64,000 nt of DNA from contig NZ_JAAALB010000003.1 of assembly GCF_009905545.1 (NCBI RefSeq), positions 281,341 to 345,340 on the forward strand. Direction: 5' to 3'. Made by a program: the position numbers and the translations under genes. Numbering within the stretch: the first letter of the stretch is position 1; each line of letters starts with the position of its first letter. Below the pieces are notes generated by a model that saw only the letters and a program-made list of their open reading frames with translations, was not told the origin of the DNA and ran no database searches. The stretch is from Cellulophaga sp. BC115SP (lineage in GTDB: Bacteria; Bacteroidota; Bacteroidia; Cytophagales; Spirosomataceae). Below are positions 16,806 through 25,255 of the stretch, piece by piece.

Positions 16806-17489
16806 TTATTTGCTTTTCTTTTGAAGCGGATGATCAAATAAACCAAACTTCAAGCCTATATTTACCGACGGACCGCTCACTTGATTGTAATCTAACGTAC
16901 TAGTTGAGCGACGATTGTCGATGCCAGCAAAACGATAATTCGCTCCTACAAAAACTTTAGCATATTTGAATAAATTACCTTCTAGATTTATGCCTCCCTG
17001 TGCTACGAAAAAGCGATTTCCAAAACCATTTCTCGATGGCCCGCCCCAAGGCTGTGGATTTCTATTGTCGTTGTCCATTCCTAGTCTATCATTGGCTGAG
17101 CCCATTCCTAACAATACTGGGACACTAAAGTGAAAGCGTTTGCTGGGTCTAAAAGTATATTCAACTTTTACGCCACCATATCTGAAATCAACTCCATCAC
17201 CATTGCGAAACCCCCTTCCAGTACTATAGCCACTCAACCCGATGCCTAATTTTTGATTTAACAAAATCATCGCTGAGCCTCCAAACAAAGGTTTTACATG
17301 ACCATCCAGATAACTGATTTGTGTTTCGGGAGCCACATATACTCCTATCTGTTTTATTTTTACAGGTCTTAGTCCTTTCAAAATGTATTCTGTCTTACTA
17401 GAATCTTTTACAGTAGCGCTTTGCTGAGCCATAGCGCCAACAGTCATGGTAGTTAGGCTAATTAATACAAGTGTTCTTAACTTTTTCAT
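16806..17489 (-). CDS. Small outer-membrane beta-barrel protein
   Basis: I start at the ATG at 17489, which gives a textbook signal peptide (MKKLRTLVLISLTTMTVGAMAQ) and 227 aa. Open frame further up adds 15 residues without coding character. The mature protein is rich in glycine and aromatic residues in alternating strands (YLDGHVKPLFGGSAMILLNQ, FHFSVPVLLGMG, and a late VNIGLKFGLF), compatible with an 8-12-stranded barrel of the opacity/OmpW-like size. I recognise no specific family. It lies upstream of the SGNH-like and S41 genes on the same strand. Confidence 0.65.
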   Translation of the reverse strand: MKKLRTLVLISLTTMTVGAMAQQSATVKDSSKTEYILKGLRPVKIKQIGVYVAPETQISYLDGHVKPLFGGSAMILLNQKLGIGLSGYSTGRGFRNGDGVDFRYGGVKVEYTFRPSKRFHFSVPVLLGMGSANDRLGMDNDNRNPQPWGGPSRNGFGNRFFVAQGGINLEGNLFKYAKVFVGANYRFAGIDNRRSTSTLDYNQVSGPSVNIGLKFGLFDHPLQKKSK

Positions 17490-17607
17490 AAAATGTATAT
17501 AATAAATGGTTCTTACTATACAGTTACATACCAAGATTTGAGTTTACTCATTCTCAATATGTTATTGGTTTGAATTCAATAAACATGACCTCAATCGTGT
17601 GATAAAA

Positions 17608-17641
17608 CGTTGCCTAAATTTTTTTTTTTTTTCAGGCAACG
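17608..17641. other. Hairpin with a 14-T tract
   Basis: CGTTGCCT (17608-17615) pairs with AGGCAACG (17634-17641) around a loop containing 14 consecutive T (17619-17632). It lies in the intergenic region between the divergent barrel gene and sigma-factor gene. A homopolymer this long is slippage-prone and could vary in length between cells. Confidence 0.5.
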
Positions 17642-17790
17642 AAAAACACTAAATCTCAGTCAAACTATTTAGAAGAATTTCAGATAAGGGAAAATAGGAA
17701 ATTATGATGGGTAGAATTGAATATCAGCCCATTACAATAGTAGATAGTCTGTTCAAATGTTTAACTTAGCTTTATAAAACACTTAAGCCT

Positions 17791-18396
17791 TTGTTTTTCA
17801 GAAAAAAAAATACCGACTTTGACAAGGATGACCTTGAAAGTGTCTTAAGAGCTTGCCGTGAACAAAATCCCGACGCTCAGAAGGTACTCTTCAAGAGTTA
17901 CTTCAGTTATGCCAAAAATATCTGTCAAAGGTATGCCTCCAATCAGGAAGATGCGGAGGAAATACTTAATGATGGTTTTATGAAGGTATTTCAAAATATC
18001 CATCGTTATGAAAATATTCAATCGTTTAAGGCTTGGTTTAGAACGATTCTCGTAAATACGTGTATTAATTATTATCACAAACGAGAAAAGAACTTATACA
18101 GCCTAGAGGTTGAACATGCAACTATGCCTGTTTATGACGAAAACGTGATTGATAAAATGGCAGCAGAGGATATTTTGGCATTGGTGCAAAAGCTGCCCAC
18201 TTCATACAGAACGGTTTTTATGATGCACGTAGTAGATGGATATAATCACCGTGAGATTGCAGAGATGCTGGGTATCAATGAAGGAACGTCACGTTCTAAC
18301 TTTATGAAAGCCCGTTTGAAACTTCAAGAGATGATAAAGACATATTATCCGCATTTATTTTCAGTCGGATTAACGAACAATTTTTATGAAAACTGA
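17791..18396 (+). CDS. ECF-type RNA polymerase sigma factor
   Basis: The protein is 201 aa, starting at TTG (17791): a stop lies seven codons upstream and no ATG or GTG is available between. Region 2 is seen in QKVLFKSYFSYAKNICQRY, DAEEILNDGFMKVFQNI and FKAWFRTILVNTCINYYHK. Region 4 is seen in LPTSYRTVFMMHVVDGYNHREIAEMLGINEGTSRSNFMKARLKLQ, the helix-turn-helix that reads the -35-type element. A TAGCTTTA -7-like sequence at 17767-17774 would give a very short leader. The gene overlaps the next one by 11 nt, which strongly suggests that the downstream protein controls it. Confidence 0.9.
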   Translation: MFFRKKNTDFDKDDLESVLRACREQNPDAQKVLFKSYFSYAKNICQRYASNQEDAEEILNDGFMKVFQNIHRYENIQSFKAWFRTILVNTCINYYHKREKNLYSLEVEHATMPVYDENVIDKMAAEDILALVQKLPTSYRTVFMMHVVDGYNHREIAEMLGINEGTSRSNFMKARLKLQEMIKTYYPHLFSVGLTNNFYEN

Positions 18397-19684
18397 TCAA
18401 TTTGATGATTCTATCAAGAAAAAACTTGATGGAATTCAGCCCACTTTTCAGGAGGAAGATTGGGACAAATTCCAAGCTTTCGCTCAAGCCCACCAAGTAC
18501 CATACTGGAAAGTACTTGTGAGCAAACAAGCAATGTATATTGCCGCTAGCATTACGATTGTGAGTCTACTTTTTACCACCTTAACCCAATACTATGCAAA
18601 AAAAGATTTACAGCAACAATTAATTTCAGTAACAGAAACAAAGGATAGCCTTTTGGTGGAAAAGCAAATGCTAGCCCAGCAAGTAGAACAACAAGAACAA
18701 AAAAATGTTGAATTAGCTCTTGCTTTAAGTACTAGCCAAAACCAAGAAAAACAATTGAAAGCCTCTGTTCAACGATTGAATATGGAGAAGCATCCATCAA
18801 CTGAAGCTGACTTTAGCTCAGGTGACTGGCAGGTGGCTCATCAGGGTTCTTTACACAAAGGGCAAACTGCGATTGGAAATACTGAAAGAGATAGTCAAGG
18901 AAACTTGATTGTTAAGAGTGCTGATGAATCTGAAGAATCGATTGCGAAAAATTTGGCTATTCCAGATTGGCGTAAGTTGAAGTCCAAAACATGGAAATTG
19001 GACTCGGCCGATACCAAGGCTCAGATTTCGAAGACTAATTTTACTTATTACGAACCTGAAGATACCACGCAAGGTCCACAACGAATGCGTTTCTCGCTAG
19101 CCGATGCCTATGTGCGTGCTGGTGTTGGAGGTGTGGTATCAAAAGCGCAATTGGGTGTTGGAGCACATGTGGAGTTGTTTTTGGATAAGCGTTTGAGTAT
19201 CACTGCGGGTATTCAATATTCGCAATTAGCTGTACAGCGTTATCCAAATGACGATCATTTTAAAATGCGCAACGATTTTGATTTTAGAGTAAATTTTGCT
19301 CCTAAAATTCCATTTGGCTCACCAATCAAGAACATTGAGGAACAAAGTACACTGGTACAAGTTCCAATCCGAATTGGCTATTATTTGCCGTTAAAGAGTG
19401 ATTTTTATCTACTTGGGAAGGTAGGAACAGACTTAGATATTTCTGGTACCAGAAGAGTAGATTTTGATTTTAGAGATAAAAATATTGAACAAACGGTCAA
19501 TAATGTCAATTCGTCAATAGAGACCAAATTGTTCAACAATTATGTGGTTTCATTGGGCATGGAGAAGCGTTTTAATAATTTCTCGATACAACTGACACCA
19601 ACTTATATTTTCGAACAAAAAAGTGTGAATTATCGTAAAGATTATGGATTAGGAGGGGAGTTGAAGTTGAATTACACTTTTTAA
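18386..19684 (+). CDS. Putative anti-sigma/outer-membrane hybrid: membrane anchor, coiled coil and C-terminal beta-barrel
   Basis: The protein is 432 aa and overlaps the sigma gene by 11 nt. About 45 cytoplasmic-type residues (KKKLDGIQPTFQEEDWDKF) precede one hydrophobic segment (residues 48-68, AMYIAASITIVSLLFTTL). A glutamine-rich coiled coil follows (about 72-140), then a polar linker. From about residue 230 the sequence is a porin-like repeat of amphipathic strands (YVRAGVGGVVSKAQLGVGAH, VQVPIRIGYYLPLK, QLTPTYIFEQ) ending in LKLNYTF, the terminal aromatic of outer-membrane barrels. The short N-terminus is where a sigma-binding motif would sit. Whether one chain really reaches both membranes is not shown; the C-terminal part could instead be a soluble beta domain. 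Confidence 0.6.
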   Translation: MKTDQFDDSIKKKLDGIQPTFQEEDWDKFQAFAQAHQVPYWKVLVSKQAMYIAASITIVSLLFTTLTQYYAKKDLQQQLISVTETKDSLLVEKQMLAQQVEQQEQKNVELALALSTSQNQEKQLKASVQRLNMEKHPSTEADFSSGDWQVAHQGSLHKGQTAIGNTERDSQGNLIVKSADESEESIAKNLAIPDWRKLKSKTWKLDSADTKAQISKTNFTYYEPEDTTQGPQRMRFSLADAYVRAGVGGVVSKAQLGVGAHVELFLDKRLSITAGIQYSQLAVQRYPNDDHFKMRNDFDFRVNFAPKIPFGSPIKNIEEQSTLVQVPIRIGYYLPLKSDFYLLGKVGTDLDISGTRRVDFDFRDKNIEQTVNNVNSSIETKLFNNYVVSLGMEKRFNNFSIQLTPTYIFEQKSVNYRKDYGLGGELKLNYTF

Positions 19685-19716
19685 GAAAGAATCATTTTGA
19701 ATTTTAGATAGAGGCT

Positions 19717-19753
19717 AAAGCCTGTCGTCCTTATCGAGATGGCAGGCTTTTTT
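19717..19753 (+). terminator. Intrinsic terminator of the sigma/anti-sigma unit
   Basis: AAAGCCTGTC pairs with GGCAGGCTTT (one G-U), loop of about 14 nt, followed by TTTTTTG on the plus strand; 33 bp after the stop at 19684. Confidence 0.75.
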
Positions 19754-19775
19754 GTTGTTTTAAAGTAAGGATCAT

Positions 19776-19972
19776 AAAAAAAGCTAATCAAAAATTAGAA
19801 GATCCTGTGCACTGGATGTCCTAATTTGTGATTAGCTTTTGGGAAGCACTCAAGCATATTAGCTCATAGACTAATTTATGGACTGTTTGAGTGACTCGAC
19901 ATTAACACTATGCTCATGAGGCTTCTTTAATCCCCGCCATTGAATTAAAGAGCTATGACGTGCTTGTGATTA
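19776..19972 (-). ncRNA. Candidate small RNA (~195 nt) between the sigma unit and rho
   Basis: On the minus strand a TACCTTTG -7 element (19979-19986) is followed by about 195 nt of highly self-complementary sequence with no open frame. Near the 5' end CAAGCAC can pair with GTGCTT about 110 nt later, closing a domain that contains the hairpins TCTTTAAT/ATTAAAGA and CACTCAA/TTGAGTG. The 3' end is a long hairpin (19779-19840, AAAAGCTAATCA/TGATTAGCTTTT) followed by seven T, an ideal terminator. Size, isolated promoter and closing stem would fit a 6S-like or other housekeeping/regulatory RNA, but I cannot identify the family by eye. Confidence 0.45.
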
Positions 19973-19978
19973 TTGATT

Positions 19979-19986
19979 CAAAGGTA
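19979..19986 (-). promoter_or_regulatory. -7 element of the candidate small RNA
   Basis: Minus strand TACCTTTG, an exact TAnnTTTG match. About 18 nt upstream is TTTC rather than TTTG, a near-match to the -33 element. Confidence 0.45.
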
Positions 19987-20141
19987 CTCAGTTTATGTTT
20001 TGAAAAAATAGCGGAGATATGAACAGCACGATAAATGCAATGAACAGGCGATTTTAAATAACAAACAGTTTTTGAATGTATGGTTACAATTATTTACGAA
20101 TAGGAAATAGGCTCAGAAAGGCATACAGGAGAAGAAAAACA

Positions 20142-20203
20142 AAAAGCATTTGCCCTGAACATAATAAGTATAAACACTTATTATGTCTAGAGCAAATGCT
20201 TTT
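20142..20203 (-). terminator. Rho gene terminator (62-nt extended hairpin)
   Basis: Outer arms AAAAGCATTTGC and GCAAATGCTTTT (12 bp) enclose inner arms ACATAATAAGT and ACTTATTATGT (11 bp). On the minus strand it is followed by TTTTTGTTTTTC. It lies 22 bp beyond the rho stop codon. An intrinsic terminator guarding rho itself makes rho's 3' end independent of Rho activity. Confidence 0.8.
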
Positions 20204-20225
20204 GAATATATACGGAGATAATCTA

Positions 20226-21980
20226 TTAGCGATTCATCGAAGCTAAAAACTCTTCGTTGCTGCGGGTATTTCTCATTTGTTGTAACAAGAAGTCCATTGC
20301 CTCTACCGAGTTCATGTCGCTCATGTGCTTGCGCAAAATCCAAACACGTTGTAGTGTTTCTTTGTCCATGAGTAAGTCTTCGCGACGAGTACCAGAAGCA
20401 GGTACGTCGATAGCAGGGAACATACGACGGTTAGATAACTTACGGTCGAGTTGCAATTCCATGTTACCAGTACCTTTAAATTCTTCGAAAATAACTTCGT
20501 CCATTTTCGAACCTGTATCGATAAGGGCTGTTGCAATAATCGTTAATGAACCACCATTTTCAACATTACGAGCGGCACCGAAGAAACGTTTTGGTTTGTG
20601 AAGCGCATTGGCATCCACACCACCCGATAAGATTTTACCTGACGATGGAACGACGGTATTATACGCACGAGCCAAACGAGTGATAGAGTCAAGAAGAATA
20701 ACTACGTCATGACCACATTCAACCATACGTTTTGCTTTCTCTAGAACGATACTCGCAACCTTTACATGGCGTTCAGCTTGTTCGTCGAACGTAGATGAAA
20801 TTACTTCTGCACGAACACTGCGTTGCATATCTGTAACCTCTTCAGGACGTTCATCTATCAATAAAATTAGCAAATATACTTCAGGGTGATTTTTGGCAAT
20901 AGCATTAGCAATTTCTTTCAACAAGACTGTTTTACCAGTTTTAGGCTGTGCTACAATCATACCACGCTGACCTTTACCAATTGGCGCAAATAAGTCAAGA
21001 ATACGAGTTGAGTATTGGTCTCCTCTTGATGAAAGGTTTAATTTTTCATCAGGAAACAACGGCGTTAGGTATTCGAAAGGAATACGATCACGAATTTCTT
21101 CGGTAGTTTTACCGTTGACAGACTCTACTCTTAAAAGGGCAAAGTATTTTTCACCTTCTTTAGGAGGACGAATCGCTCCACGAACGGTATCACCCGTTTT
21201 AAGGCCAAAAAGCTTGATTTGAGAAGGCGATACATAGATATCATCTGGAGAAGCCAAATAATTATAATCAGCCGATCTCAAGAAACCATATCCACCATCT
21301 TGCATGATTTCGAGTACACCTTCGTTTTCGATGATACCGTCAAATTCACGGATAGCTTGATTATAGATAGGTTTACGAACAGTAGCAGCAGTATTTGGCG
21401 CAGTGTTCGGTTTGTTGCCTTCAGGACGAATATCTGTTGGGGGATCTTGTTTAAAACCTAAATCAAAATCTTCACCTCCTGTTGTGATAAAAGAAGTATC
21501 GATGTCAGCAAATTCGTTTTCTACATCTTCTGGCAAATCGATAACAATTGGGTCTTCATCAAAATCAAAGATAATATCTTCTACCGCTTCAGTTTTGGCT
21601 TTAGGCTCTTTAGCGGTTCTTGTTCTGACGGTAGTTTCCTTTAAAGCAGGTTCCGATTTAGTAATTGGTTCTGCTTTTGCGATTGTGTTGGCTTCTGCTA
21701 CAGGATTATCAACTTTTTGAATACGTTGTCTTTTTGGGCGTGGGCTGTCTGAAGCAGGGGCTGTGTCTTTCCTCACTTTTCTCTCTGGTTTTTGTTCATT
21801 TTCCATAGCATCGCTAATTGCAGGAGTCGATAACGGGGTGTTACCTTTTACCTGCTGGTCAAATATTTTATAGATGAGTTCTTTTTTTGGTAGGTCAATT
21901 GTATTGTTGATATTTAATTTTTGAGCAAGTTCACGAAGCTCCGATACGAGCTTAAACTCTAATTCTTCAATAGTATACAT
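20226..21980 (-). CDS. rho: Transcription termination factor Rho with N-terminal insertion
   Basis: This 584-aa protein is longer than the ~420-aa E. coli Rho. Residues 1-45 are a Rho_N/SAP-like domain ([20 protein letters not shown]). Residues 50-210 are a charged, low-complexity insertion with a basic part (RPKRQRIQK) and an acidic part ([19 protein letters not shown]). Then comes the cold-shock-type RNA-binding domain ([20 protein letters not shown]) and the hexameric ATPase: Walker [10 protein letters not shown], Walker [18 protein letters not shown]-loop and R-loop regions near [20 protein letters not shown]. Such insertions are usual in Bacteroidota Rho and are thought to add RNA binding or condensate formation. 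The gene is monocistronic with its own strong terminator. Confidence 0.97.
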   Translation of the reverse strand: MYTIEELEFKLVSELRELAQKLNINNTIDLPKKELIYKIFDQQVKGNTPLSTPAISDAMENEQKPERKVRKDTAPASDSPRPKRQRIQKVDNPVAEANTIAKAEPITKSEPALKETTVRTRTAKEPKAKTEAVEDIIFDFDEDPIVIDLPEDVENEFADIDTSFITTGGEDFDLGFKQDPPTDIRPEGNKPNTAPNTAATVRKPIYNQAIREFDGIIENEGVLEIMQDGGYGFLRSADYNYLASPDDIYVSPSQIKLFGLKTGDTVRGAIRPPKEGEKYFALLRVESVNGKTTEEIRDRIPFEYLTPLFPDEKLNLSSRGDQYSTRILDLFAPIGKGQRGMIVAQPKTGKTVLLKEIANAIAKNHPEVYLLILLIDERPEEVTDMQRSVRAEVISSTFDEQAERHVKVASIVLEKAKRMVECGHDVVILLDSITRLARAYNTVVPSSGKILSGGVDANALHKPKRFFGAARNVENGGSLTIIATALIDTGSKMDEVIFEEFKGTGNMELQLDRKLSNRRMFPAIDVPASGTRREDLLMDKETLQRVWILRKHMSDMNSVEAMDFLLQQMRNTRSNEEFLASMNR

Positions 21981-22501
21981 ACGAGTAAAAAATAAGGCTG
22001 ATAGTAATGAAAAGAGCCTTACAGGAAAATGGTGGTTAAGTCGTCTTTACAGTCGTACAACAAGATGATAAATGTTACAATTAAAATTCGGAAATCTGGT
22101 ACGAGGTGGAAGATAATTGTTAAGCAATTATTAGTAAGGAGCTTAACTGAAGAATATCACTGAACAGTTATTCGTGATGCAATGATAATACCAATCTTTT
22201 AATTTGTCAAGGAGTTTGGTTATTTTTTTAAGTCTATTCCCTGTATCCTAGGCTTTTATCATCTAATTATTTTTCTGACAATCTTAAGATAAAATGGTTT
22301 AAATCATTTCAGGAAAAATATTAAAACTTCAATCTCTATGAGCTAAAATCTTGCAATAGGACATATCCATCTTGTCTCAAGTGCATTGCATTGAGCAAGT
22401 TAGGTTAGGTCACTCAGACAAGTTTGATGATAGTGGCAGGTATTAGAATATACGAGAATTGGCAAATTGAAGAAGACTAATAACCAAAATCAGATTGTCA
22501 T
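21981..22501. other. 521-bp gap upstream of rho
   Basis: This is AT-rich sequence with no acceptable coding frame, hairpin terminator or repeat that I can support. It must contain the rho promoter; I find no exact TAnnTTTG match in the right orientation. A weak Crp-like site at 22065-22078 was considered and rejected. Confidence 0.4.
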
Positions 22502-23131
22502 TTAACAAAGCTCTATTTTATTTCTGGAGAGTTTTACTTTTCCTATTTTTTCTAATTGTTTCAACAAACGAGATACCACCTCACGTGAGGTAGCGAGTTC
22601 ACCAGCCAAAACTTCATGTGTGATATTGATGATAGAACTTTTACTTTGCTTGCTTTTGCGTTGCAACAAGTTGAGTAAACGTTCGTCGAGTTTATGAAAT
22701 GCAATCTCATCAATGGCGTTGAGTAAATCCTCAAAACGACGCTGATAGGTCAAGAATACAAACTGTTTCCAAGTACTGTATTTACACATCCATTCTTCTA
22801 CTTTTTCGACTGGGATAGTGATAAGCGTTGTCTTCTCTTCTGTAACAGCTAATATTTCACTTTGCTTACGATCAAGACAGCAACTCAATGACATAGCGCA
22901 CGAGTCCATTCCTCCCAAATAATAAAGCAGCGCTTCTCGTCCTTCATCGTCGGGACGAAGGATTTTGATGGAACCACTCAGTACAATTGGTACAGTGCGG
23001 ATATAGCCTCCAGGACGCATAATTACATGACCTTCATCTAGTTCCATGTAATTTCCTATTTGTTCTAATTCATCGAGCAATCCTTTCTCGAATATGCCTA
23101 TAAATTTCTCCTTTACAAAAGATAAATTCAT
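22502..23131 (-). CDS. Crp/Fnr-family transcription regulator, likely sulfide/persulfide-responsive
   Basis: I start at the ATG at 23131 (209 aa); an in-frame ATG at 23221 would add 30 residues not typical of the family. Residues 10-120 form a cyclic-nucleotide-type beta-roll without the classical cAMP pocket, residues 120-150 the dimer helix, and the C-terminus a winged helix. The recognition helix LATSREVVSRLLKQLE keeps Arg-Glu and Arg in the positions that read TGTGA in Crp. A cysteine cluster Cys78-x5-Cys84-Cys85 (CAMSLSCC) sits in the sensor domain. The gene lies next to the SQR gene, and TGTRA-N6-TYACA sites precede five sulfur genes of the window, so it is the natural candidate activator. 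The sensing chemistry is inference. Confidence 0.85.
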   Translation of the reverse strand: MNLSFVKEKFIGIFEKGLLDELEQIGNYMELDEGHVIMRPGGYIRTVPIVLSGSIKILRPDDEGREALLYYLGGMDSCAMSLSCCLDRKQSEILAVTEEKTTLITIPVEKVEEWMCKYSTWKQFVFLTYQRRFEDLLNAIDEIAFHKLDERLLNLLQRKSKQSKSSIINITHEVLAGELATSREVVSRLLKQLEKIGKVKLSRNKIELC

Positions 23132-23236
23132 GTTAAGTGTGTCTATTTTAAGTTGGGGATAATGTTTGACAAGATACAATAATATATCAATATATGAATT
23201 ACTATCAATATACTTTGTCAAGGTTTGATATGAAAT

Positions 23237-23276
23237 AAGCCAAAGAAGGGTAGTTGTGAACTATCTTCTTTGGCTT
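23237..23276 (-). terminator. Hairpin between SQR and the Crp/Fnr gene
   Basis: AAGCCAAAGAAG pairs with CTTCTTTGGCTT with additional inner pairing (GTAGTT/AACTA). It lies 20 bp after the SQR stop. The following minus-strand sequence ATTTCATATC is only weakly T-rich. Confidence 0.55.
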
Positions 23277-23296
23277 GAAAATAAAGGGTTAGGTTA

Positions 23297-24502
23297 TTAA
23301 GCTTTTCCTGTCAAAATTCTATTCCAATACAACCATGGTAAAAGATATTTTTTGAGTAGCCACATCGTCCAGCGTGGTTTTGCTTGGTCAAAAGGGAAGG
23401 TCATTTTTGGTGTGTTACTGTAGTCAAACTCCGCTAGCATTAGTTTGCCATATTGCGTTGGGATTGGGCAAGCGCTGTAGCCCGTATATTCGGCAGTAGG
23501 AGTTTGTTGTGCCAATACTCTCAGTGTATTCTCGACAACTACAGGGGCTTGTTTGCGGATAGCAGCCCCCGTTTTGCTACAGGGAGCATTGGTACAGTCA
23601 CCAAGTGCAAAAATGTTAGAATAACGACTATGTTGCATCGTGTTTTTGTTGATTTCAACGTATCCTAGAGCATTGTTAGGATCAGCTAAAGGGCTTTTTT
23701 TGATAAAATCAGGGGCACTTTGTGGAGGCACCGCATGACACATATCGAAGTTCAGGCTTTTCTGAACAATTTCCCCCTCTGCATTTTTTTGTTCATATAA
23801 AACGGTTTTGCTTTTTCCGTCAATTGCTACGGTATTAGCGCCAAAATGCGTAAGGATATGATTATCAGCTACAACCTTTTCTAATGTTTGTGCATATTCC
23901 TTTACGCCAAATATTACACCAGCGCCTGATATATAGTGTACTTCGCACTGGTCGAGAATACCTTTTTTACGCCAATAATCACAAGCCAGATACATGATTT
24001 TGTGTGGCGCTCCCCCACATTTGATTGCAGTACTTGGATTGGTAAAAACAGCAACACCGCCTTTGAAGTTTTTAATAAGCTCCCACGTATATGGCGCTAC
24101 ATCAAATGAGTAATTACTCGTTACCTCATTTTTACCGAGTGTATCGTTTAAACCCTTGATTTTTTGCCAATCAATCTGGATGCCAGGGGCTACTATCAAA
24201 ATCTTGTAGGTATATTTCGCTCCGCTTTTACAGGTCACTTGATTTTGCTCTGGCTCAAAGGTTGCTACCGCATCTTTAATCCATGTACTTCCTGCTGGAA
24301 TATAATCCTTCTCGTTTTTTTCTGTTTCGGTAATATCAAACTCGCCTGCACCCACCAAGGTCCATGCCGGTTGATAATAGTGTTTCTCTGATGGCTCAAC
24401 GATACCAATAGATAATCCAGATTTTTTTTGTAACAATTGTGCTGCAACAGATAAACCTGCGTTGCCGCCACCGACTATAAGAACTTCGAATTGATTATTC
24501 AT
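23297..24502 (-). CDS. sqr: Sulfide:quinone oxidoreductase (type II/SQOR-like)
   Basis: The start is set at ATG 24502 (401 aa, MNNQFEVLIVGGGNAG) because a promoter -7 element at 24527-24534 overlaps the longer frame's upstream ATG. The protein is a two-dinucleotide-binding flavoprotein: FAD motif VGGGNAGLSVAAQLL at the N-terminus, ALGDCTNAPCSKTG near the C-terminus, and a C-terminal amphipathic segment (KKYLLPWLYWNRI) for membrane contact. Candidate redox cysteines are in IKCGGAPHK and GYSACPIPT, matching the pair in human SQOR-type enzymes. It oxidises sulfide to persulfide or polysulfide and passes electrons to quinone. Its expected partners, persulfide dioxygenases and cytochrome bd, are encoded nearby. 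Preceded by a Crp/Fnr-type site. Confidence 0.9.
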   Translation of the reverse strand: MNNQFEVLIVGGGNAGLSVAAQLLQKKSGLSIGIVEPSEKHYYQPAWTLVGAGEFDITETEKNEKDYIPAGSTWIKDAVATFEPEQNQVTCKSGAKYTYKILIVAPGIQIDWQKIKGLNDTLGKNEVTSNYSFDVAPYTWELIKNFKGGVAVFTNPSTAIKCGGAPHKIMYLACDYWRKKGILDQCEVHYISGAGVIFGVKEYAQTLEKVVADNHILTHFGANTVAIDGKSKTVLYEQKNAEGEIVQKSLNFDMCHAVPPQSAPDFIKKSPLADPNNALGYVEINKNTMQHSRYSNIFALGDCTNAPCSKTGAAIRKQAPVVVENTLRVLAQQTPTAEYTGYSACPIPTQYGKLMLAEFDYSNTPKMTFPFDQAKPRWTMWLLKKYLLPWLYWNRILTGKA

Positions 24503-24526
24503 GGTACAGAAATTTGGTTTTTTCTG

Positions 24527-24534
24527 CAAATTCT
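24527..24534 (-). promoter_or_regulatory. -7 element of the SQR promoter
   Basis: Minus strand AGAATTTG, with a TATAGAATTTG context: the TTTG is exact and a TA sits one base further upstream than in the consensus. It is 35.5 bp from the centre of the operator at 24555-24570. Confidence 0.5.
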
Positions 24535-24554
24535 ATAAATAAACAAAGATGTTC

Positions 24555-24570
24555 TGTGATATTTGTTACA
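24555..24570 (-). promoter_or_regulatory. Crp/Fnr-type operator (site 1, SQR)
   Basis: TGTGATATTTGTTACA matches TGTRA-N6-TYACA at every defined position. It lies directly upstream of the SQR -7 element with class II activator spacing. Confidence 0.65.
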
Positions 24571-24602
24571 AAGGGTAAATGTTATTTGAAAATAGATAAA
24601 AT

Positions 24603-24633
24603 GAGAAAAGCACCTTACAAGGGTGCTTTTCTC
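24603..24633 (-). terminator. Terminator of the YeeE/YedE pair
   Basis: GAGAAAAGCACC and GGTGCTTTTCTC form a perfect 12-bp stem with a 7-nt loop, 37 bp after the stop of 24671-25168. On the minus strand the 3' arm includes TTTTCTC and is followed by ATTTT. Confidence 0.75.
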
Positions 24634-24670
24634 TTAACTAATAATACTTTAACGTTTCGTCTTGCTGACT

Positions 24671-25168
24671 CTAGTTAGGTAACTTTTCCTTAAAATATCC
24701 ATACGTCCAAGTGCCAGCAATAGCACTCAAAAGTGTAACAAGTACTGCTACAAAACCGCTACCAATTTGAGCGAATAATGGTCCAGGACATGCGCCTGTA
24801 ATAGCCCAGCCTAATCCGAAGAGTAAACCACCATAGATTTGTCCTTGTTGGAATTTTTTGGGATGAAACTCTACCGTTTCTCCTGATAGCGTTTTGATAT
24901 TGAATTTTTTGATGAGAAATACCGAAATCATACCTACCACCACAGCGCTACCAATAACGCCATACATGTGGAAGCTTTGCAAACGGAACATTTCTTGAAT
25001 TCTGAACCAAGAAATAATCTCTGCTTTTACGAAAACGATACCAAACATAATTCCTACGATGAGGTATTTTAGATTAGCAAAACCGCTTTCTGAAGTTTTC
25101 ATGTCGTTTGGCGCTTCGCAAACGAATTCTTCTTTTTCTACTATCGGAGTTTCAAATGTCGATTTCAT
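24671..25168 (-). CDS. YeeE/YedE family membrane protein (DUF6691-like half)
   Basis: The protein is 165 aa. A 25-residue cytoplasmic start is followed by four hydrophobic segments (about 30-50, 65-88, 112-130, 140-160). The family's cysteine motif appears in ITGACPGPLFAQIGSG. YeeE/YedE proteins carry thiosulfate or other sulfur species across the inner membrane through cysteine relays, and split versions with two half-size proteins encoded side by side are common. The partner half is 25256-25828, 87 bp upstream on the same strand. Location beside SQR and a Crp/Fnr regulator supports a role in importing or exporting reactive sulfur. Confidence 0.85.
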   Translation of the reverse strand: MKSTFETPIVEKEEFVCEAPNDMKTSESGFANLKYLIVGIMFGIVFVKAEIISWFRIQEMFRLQSFHMYGVIGSAVVVGMISVFLIKKFNIKTLSGETVEFHPKKFQQGQIYGGLLFGLGWAITGACPGPLFAQIGSGFVAVLVTLLSAIAGTWTYGYFKEKLPN

Positions 25169-25255
25169 GATAATATTTTATGGAAAATATATGAGAGGAA
25201 ATAGGGATAACTCTTTTAACACTCTGTGCCTTTGCTCCTTTGTGCCTGTTCCCTT

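Larger units (their letters stand above)
19685..20225. other. 541-bp gap holding two terminators and a candidate small RNA
   Basis: No protein gene is evident. The stretch contains a terminator for the sigma unit (19717-19753), a structured region with promoter and terminator on the minus strand (19776-19986, candidate RNA) and the rho terminator (20142-20203). Confidence 0.7.

Noticed and set aside
22065..22078. ATGAT-AAAT-GTTAC, a possible sixth Crp/Fnr-type site upstream of rho
   Set aside because: One half-site is poor (GATGA instead of TGTGA), and no -7 element is found at the 36-bp spacing shared by the other five sites.
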